Source of the DNA: an uncultured Clostridia bacterium
Lineage (GTDB): Bacteria > Bacillota > Clostridia > Christensenellales > Borkfalkiaceae
NCBI GenBank assembly: GCA_934271275.1
Contig: CAKQRD010000014.1
Location: 1 to 43,514 of the forward strand
Direction of reading: 5' to 3'
Length of the DNA stretch: 43,514 nucleotides
The first letter of the stretch is position 1. Every line of letters starts with the position of its first letter. The notes beneath the pieces are model-generated. The model was not told where the DNA came from. It did not search any database and saw only the letters and a list, made by a program, of their open reading frames with translations. A program made the translations under genes and the position numbers. This document shows positions 39,972-43,514 of the stretch, one piece after another.

Positions 39972-41387
39972 TTATTTTAATTTACCTTTTGCAACACCCT
40001 CTGTCGCTAATAGCACCCACCGCTTATACGGCTGATATTGACCGAACAAATATCCGATATACGAAGATACCTGTTCATACTGCTCGCCCATATTCTGCGT
40101 GGTAATCGCTCCGCAGTTCGTACAAACATAAGTACGGATATTTTCGCCGTTTACTTCTTCCGTTCCCGTGAGTTCGTAGTTATGCCCCGTTGCGGGAATA
40201 TCCGAATAATACTCTTTCTCGCACTTCGTGCAATGGAATTTTCTCTCGCCTTCCGTTTCGCAATGCGGTTCGCGCACGACTTCCGTTTCATAATCGTGTC
40301 CGGTTGCAGGTACAATATTGTCTTTATATTCGTTTCCGCAAGACAGGCAGGTATGTAACGTATAACCTTCGTCCTCACAAGTTGCAATGAAATACGAATC
40401 GGTGAATTTATGTCCGACCGCTTTCAGAATTTCCGTCTTTACGCAATCTTCGCAACGGCGGCATCTCTTTCCGCGATAGCCTTCTTCCGTACAAGTCGGC
40501 GCGACCTCGATTTCTTCATAGTCGTGTCCGAGCGGCGGCACAAACGTATCGTTATATCCCGTCCCGCAACGCGAACAAATATGCGTTGTATAACCTTGCT
40601 CTAAGCAAGTCGGCTCTACAATCTCCGCCTTATAATTATGACCGAGCGGACTTACGATTTTCGTTTCGGTCTGCGGACAGCTCGTGCATTTTCTTTGCTC
40701 TACGCCGCTTGCCGTACAAGTCGGCTTCGTCAGACTTGTCCATTCTCCGAAATCGTGTCCCGTTGCGTCTGTGTAAGAGTCCGTATAGGTATGACCGCAC
40801 CTTTCACACTCGTGAATAGTGTTTCCTCTATCTGTACAGGACGGATCGACAACGATGTCTTTATAACTATGACCGAGCGCATCCGTATCCCGTTCGTCAA
40901 CGTAAGAACATACCGAACACGTTCTCTCGTCTTTTCCCAAGTCTACGCAAGTAGGCTCTTTTACGGTTGTCCACTCGCCGTATCGATGTCCTTCGGCTTC
41001 GACAAAGTTATCCGTATAGGTGTTGCCGCAGGTTTTGCAAGTGTACCTCGTATAGCCTTGTGCAGTACAAGTCGGTTTTACGATTTTACTCTCGTAGTCG
41101 TGTCCTTTTGCTTCAATAAAATCTCCGTCGTAACTATCTCCGCAACCCGTACATTTATATATAGTATAACCTTTTTGCGTGCAGGTAGGCGCAACCATAG
41201 AATATCTTGCATAGTAGTGATCTACCGTGAATTTCTACGTTGTCGAACGGTTGGCGTCGTTGGTGATTACAAAACTGTATTCGCCCTCCTGTTCAATCCA
41301 AGTTCCGCTTGTATAGCTTTTCCCGTTCAGCGTTGCATAGCTGTTACTCGCCGTCAAAATCACGCAAACTTTATGACTGTTGTCCGA
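39972..41387 (-). pseudogene. Decayed surface protein gene with ten CxxC repeats
   Basis: The longest open part (41198-39972, 408 aa) is a tandem array of about 38-residue repeats of the form 'GHxYxxxxVxPTCTxxGYTxYxCxxCGxxYxD'. It has ten CxxC pairs, then a short C-terminal tail (YLFGQYQPYKRWVLLATEG). The same frame continues upstream as an Ig-like segment (LNGKSYTSGTWIEQEGEYSF, NDANRSTT), but is interrupted by TAG at 41237-41235 before KFTVDHYYARYS. It ends at about 41387, where IS3-type transposase sequence begins. There is no start codon or ribosome site, so I read it as a truncated, nonsense-mutated gene. Such repeats are common in large clostridial surface proteins; the Cys pairs may bind metal or form disulfides. 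Confidence 0.75.
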
Positions 41388-41618
41388 CCTTACGACAATT
41401 CGGTTATGGAGTCTTTCTTCGGTAGTTTTAAGAGAGAAGCATTATATCGCTACCGTTTCAAAACAGAAAAAGATTTTTTTGAGGGTGTCGCAACATATAT
41501 ACACTTTTATAACAGCAAAAGACCGCACTCTGTTTTAATGAACCAAACACCCGATAAGTTTGAAAGCAAATATTTCTATAACAATAATAAAAAAACGAAT
41601 TTTGAAACCGAACATTAA
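41388..41618 (+). mobile_element. IS3-family transposase (OrfB) C-terminal remnant
   Basis: 76 codons on the plus strand encode the end of an rve-type integrase core: PYDNSVMESFFGSFKREAL, then FEGVATYIHFYNSKRPHSVL and MNQTPDKF. It includes the catalytic-site Glu region (MESFF) and the typical 'YNxxRPHxxL' ending, followed by TAA. The first two-thirds of the transposase and OrfA are missing. The fragment abuts the broken CxxC-repeat gene, so a deletion removed the left part of the element. No terminal inverted repeat can be identified with confidence. Confidence 0.85.
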
Positions 41619-41846
41619 CGGTTCGAAAAAATAATATCCGAGCGTTCTTACAGTAATTCCGATATTTTTTACAATTAAACGTTCAGTTTAAAACACATCA
41701 TTAAATAAGACTTTTTATCAGGAGCCACCTGCGTTTTTGCATATAAAAAGACCTTGAAAACGAACAACAATGGTTCATATTTCAAGGTCTATTCAGATGG
41801 CTATCACATACGAAATAGCTACACTACCATTCCTGTTTACAGCTCT
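41619..41846. other. Intergenic stretch after the IS remnant
   Basis: AT-rich DNA, 228 bp, with no gene visible. It holds the terminator hairpin at 41749-41790 and probably the unidentified right end of the IS element. Confidence 0.5.
41749..41790 (-). terminator. Intrinsic terminator of the AT-rich two-gene unit
   Basis: Perfect 11-bp arms AGACCTTGAAA and TTTCAAGGTCT, with a 20-nt loop. On the minus strand the stem is followed by TTTTTATATG, downstream of the stop at 41847. Confidence 0.7.
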
Positions 41847-42779
41847 TCATTTTTGAATGCCATCTGAAATAGCAACGATTTGCGATGATACAACTTTATA
41901 CATTAAAACAGCACATAACAATACCCCGTCTTTTTCGTCTATCATATCTTTAAGAAAAATCTTATTATCATTATATGCTGAAGGAAATTTGATTACTGGA
42001 TATCTCCATTTACCCGTTAAACGATCTTTAAATCTAAACTCAATTGGTTCGCATCCTTGATACTTAGTCAAGAACCTATCAATAGACTGACCTTCGCTTT
42101 TCCAATTGACAAGATGCTTTGAAACATAGATTTCATTCCATTTAGTGAAACAAGGAAAATGTATTAATACATTTCGAACAAATTTAACAAATTCACTGCT
42201 AATTATAGCCTCCATTGGCGGGCGGGCTTTTTCGATGAATTGTATATGCTCTTTCATTGCCGAATATGATAGCAATTCGGTATATACACTAAAAAAATCT
42301 TTTAGTGTATAATATCTAACTTCCTCCGACAAGTTAAAGAAGGCGATATTATTTATTTCATTGTAAAGATCTAAAAATCTATTTGTTGCCAACTGTAAAA
42401 ACTCATATTCTGTACAATCCTCAGCTAAAAAGCAATCCTTAGGGGCTTCTTTGCAAATATCTATTATAAAATTTTGAAAACTTTTTACATCATCACAAAT
42501 TGTTTCATTTAAAGCTTCTATTATGACTTCTGCTTCCATCACATCAATATTTTGCCATTGGTTATTTTTATAAATTTTAATTTGATGTAAATTCCTTGGA
42601 TACTTCAATAACGAGCTTCGTTTCTCTGACTGCTCTAAACTTTTGTTAATAGAGTCAAATACTCTAAAAATATCTGTCGCAACAAACAACCATAGTCTTT
42701 GTTCTGCCAAGTAATATGTTTCAATGCTTATTTCTTTATATTTATTTATACTATTCCAAAACTGTAATTTTTCTACCAT
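41847..42779 (-). CDS. Uncharacterised protein with a HEPN-like RNxxxH motif, candidate toxin/effector
   Basis: 310 aa, cytoplasmic, with no signal or membrane helix. I do not recognise the family with certainty. It is mostly helical, with IFRVFDSINKSLEQ near the N-terminus. A C-terminal part starts at FVKFVRNVLIHFPCFTKWNEIYVSKHLVNW and ends in strand-rich sequence (IEFRFKDRLTGKWRYPVIKFP, GVLLCAVLMYKVV). RNVLIH is an Rx4H motif with Asn after the Arg, as in many HEPN ribonucleases. The gene follows a winged-helix AbiEi-like gene by 16 nt and both are visibly AT-richer than the rest of the window, which fits a horizontally acquired toxin-antitoxin or defence pair. GAGGG precedes the ATG. Confidence 0.6.
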   Translation of the reverse strand: MVEKLQFWNSINKYKEISIETYYLAEQRLWLFVATDIFRVFDSINKSLEQSEKRSSLLKYPRNLHQIKIYKNNQWQNIDVMEAEVIIEALNETICDDVKSFQNFIIDICKEAPKDCFLAEDCTEYEFLQLATNRFLDLYNEINNIAFFNLSEEVRYYTLKDFFSVYTELLSYSAMKEHIQFIEKARPPMEAIISSEFVKFVRNVLIHFPCFTKWNEIYVSKHLVNWKSEGQSIDRFLTKYQGCEPIEFRFKDRLTGKWRYPVIKFPSAYNDNKIFLKDMIDEKDGVLLCAVLMYKVVSSQIVAISDGIQK

Positions 42780-42795
42780 TCTTTTTCCCTCAAAC

Positions 42796-43434
42796 CTAAC
42801 GAGTTTTTACTATACTTTCAAAAATATGCAAGCAATTATTATCTATACTATTTGTCTCTAACAATTCACTCAATTGCTTTATAGTAGAATACTTATATCG
42901 TATTGCTTTTATAATCTTCTCAAAGCTACTATCAGAATATGATTTTAGCAGTATATCCACCGTTTTCTTGTAAGCCATAAAATCACAACCTTTCATCGAA
43001 TATCCGGTATCTAATATTTCTAATAATGCAATTAAATCTACTATATCGTCATCAAACTCTAAATCGACTCTTTTCAGAAGATACTGACCTACACTCTTTT
43101 GCTTTGACTTTATATTATTCGTATAAATCTCTATTTTACAATCAACGTAATCAGATATCCCCACGTCATTGAATAATTGATACCCGACAAACATTCCTTT
43201 TCCATCGTCTACGTATTCGTCGAAAATCAACTCTTCGTCCACCGGCTTTTCGCCTATAAAATAAACACCTTTGGAAACAGCCGACAGCAAGCATTCTTCC
43301 TCAAGCCTATTTAATATCTTTAGCAAAGTCTTATACGGAACTTCAGCAAATTCAGTATCTTTTAACTTTGACACATCAAAAATTGCACCGCTATTGTTCT
43401 TACAATATTCTCTGACCAATTTAGTGTAATTCAA
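42796..43434 (-). CDS. AbiEi-like winged-helix protein, candidate antitoxin/regulator
   Basis: I place the start at the TTG 43434 (212 aa) because GAGGTGA lies 4 nt upstream and the protein then begins NYTKLVREYCKNNSGAIFDVSKL. The frame is open to the right edge of the window, so a longer form cannot be excluded; an earlier TTG is at 43485. Residues about 1-65 form a winged helix of the AbiEi/DUF6088 style: IFDVSKLKD, VPYKTLLKILNRLEEECLLSAVSKGVYFI. The rest is an alpha/beta domain of unknown role (VGYQLFNDVGISDYVDCKIEIYTNN, then helices). In AbiE systems such a protein represses its own operon and neutralises the following toxin. Here the following gene is not an AbiEii nucleotidyltransferase, so the pair would be a different combination. 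Confidence 0.62.
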   Translation of the reverse strand: MNYTKLVREYCKNNSGAIFDVSKLKDTEFAEVPYKTLLKILNRLEEECLLSAVSKGVYFIGEKPVDEELIFDEYVDDGKGMFVGYQLFNDVGISDYVDCKIEIYTNNIKSKQKSVGQYLLKRVDLEFDDDIVDLIALLEILDTGYSMKGCDFMAYKKTVDILLKSYSDSSFEKIIKAIRYKYSTIKQLSELLETNSIDNNCLHIFESIVKTR

Positions 43435-43514
43435 ATCTTCACCTCGTATAATTAAATAGTAGTAGTTTTTAACGTTCCTCTCCAAGAACGGCAGAAATCT
43501 GCTATACTGTAAGA

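Noticed and set aside
41235..41237. TAG inside the CxxC-repeat gene as possible stop-codon recoding
   Set aside because: TAG ends the AraC gene and the short lipoprotein in this window, and the frame is truncated anyway, so a nonsense mutation is simpler.
40638..41618. A 326-codon plus-strand frame that ends in transposase sequence
   Set aside because: Only its last 76 codons are real IS3 transposase; the first part is antisense to the CxxC-repeat gene, so it is a chance fusion at the junction.

Overview
The window looks like a chromosomal segment of an anaerobic, Gram-positive-type gut bacterium of the class Clostridia (inference). The signs are strong AGGAGG ribosome sites, many lipobox lipoproteins, a CUT1-type ABC importer, InlB-like (Listeria-Bacteroides) repeats, 'VKDY...ALxxYxxxAxxYF' surface modules, rubrerythrin, and no outer-membrane SusCD system. 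No rRNA, tRNA or CRISPR was seen.

Region 1 (1-28506, all on the minus strand) is a long, tightly packed and probably co-transcribed cluster for an acidic, rhamnose-containing glycan, most simply a rhamnogalacturonan/pectin fragment. In transcription order it holds: a secreted tyrosine phosphatase-like lipoprotein; a large modular lipoprotein (four carbohydrate-binding-like modules with InlB-like linkers); a small InlB lipoprotein; a frameshifted micro-ORF; a second modular secreted protein; an 855-aa lipoprotein; a solute-binding lipoprotein; two permeases, one carrying an unusual extracytoplasmic propeller-like domain; a Gfo/Idh/MocA oxidoreductase; a GH78 alpha-L-rhamnosidase; a beta-propeller protein; a GH2 enzyme; L-rhamnose mutarotase; a giant 1322-aa surface protein paralogous to the 855-aa lipoprotein; a 42-aa peptide; a duplicated tail of the GH2 gene; tagaturonate reductase (uxaB); and the first codons of altronate dehydratase (uxaA). 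The picture is capture at the surface, ABC import, cytoplasmic hydrolysis, then rhamnose and uronate catabolism. A divergent AraC regulator with an extra N-terminal HTH (28810-29766, plus strand) is the likely controller. Both sides of the 28.5-28.8 kb intergenic region carry good sigma-A promoters.

Region 2 (29.8-32.5 kb) is a scarred junction zone. It holds a structured intergenic stretch, a 5'-truncated AAA-type ATPase/nuclease, a short lipoprotein ending at that junction, rubrerythrin behind a consensus promoter with dyads, and an msrA cut off just after its catalytic motif.

Region 3 (32.5-39.7 kb, minus strand) is an extracytoplasmic thiol-redox and stress locus: Crp/Fnr regulator, CcdA-type electron transporter, two TlpA-like thioredoxins, cytoplasmic thioredoxin, a secreted CpxP-like acidic helical protein, an OmpR-type response regulator with its histidine kinase, a rhodanese lipoprotein and the msrA remnant. 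Putative operators are visible for the Crp/Fnr gene and for the two-component cluster.

Region 4 (39.9-43.5 kb) is accessory DNA: a decayed CxxC-repeat surface-protein gene, an IS3-family transposase remnant, and an AT-rich two-gene unit (AbiEi-like winged helix plus a protein with an RNxxxH HEPN-like motif) that may be a toxin-antitoxin or phage-defence pair.

Recent recombination is the theme of the window. There are at least four direct-repeat pairs (146, 461, about 118 and about 114 bp), several truncated genes, and two related micro-ORFs, one of them frameshifted.
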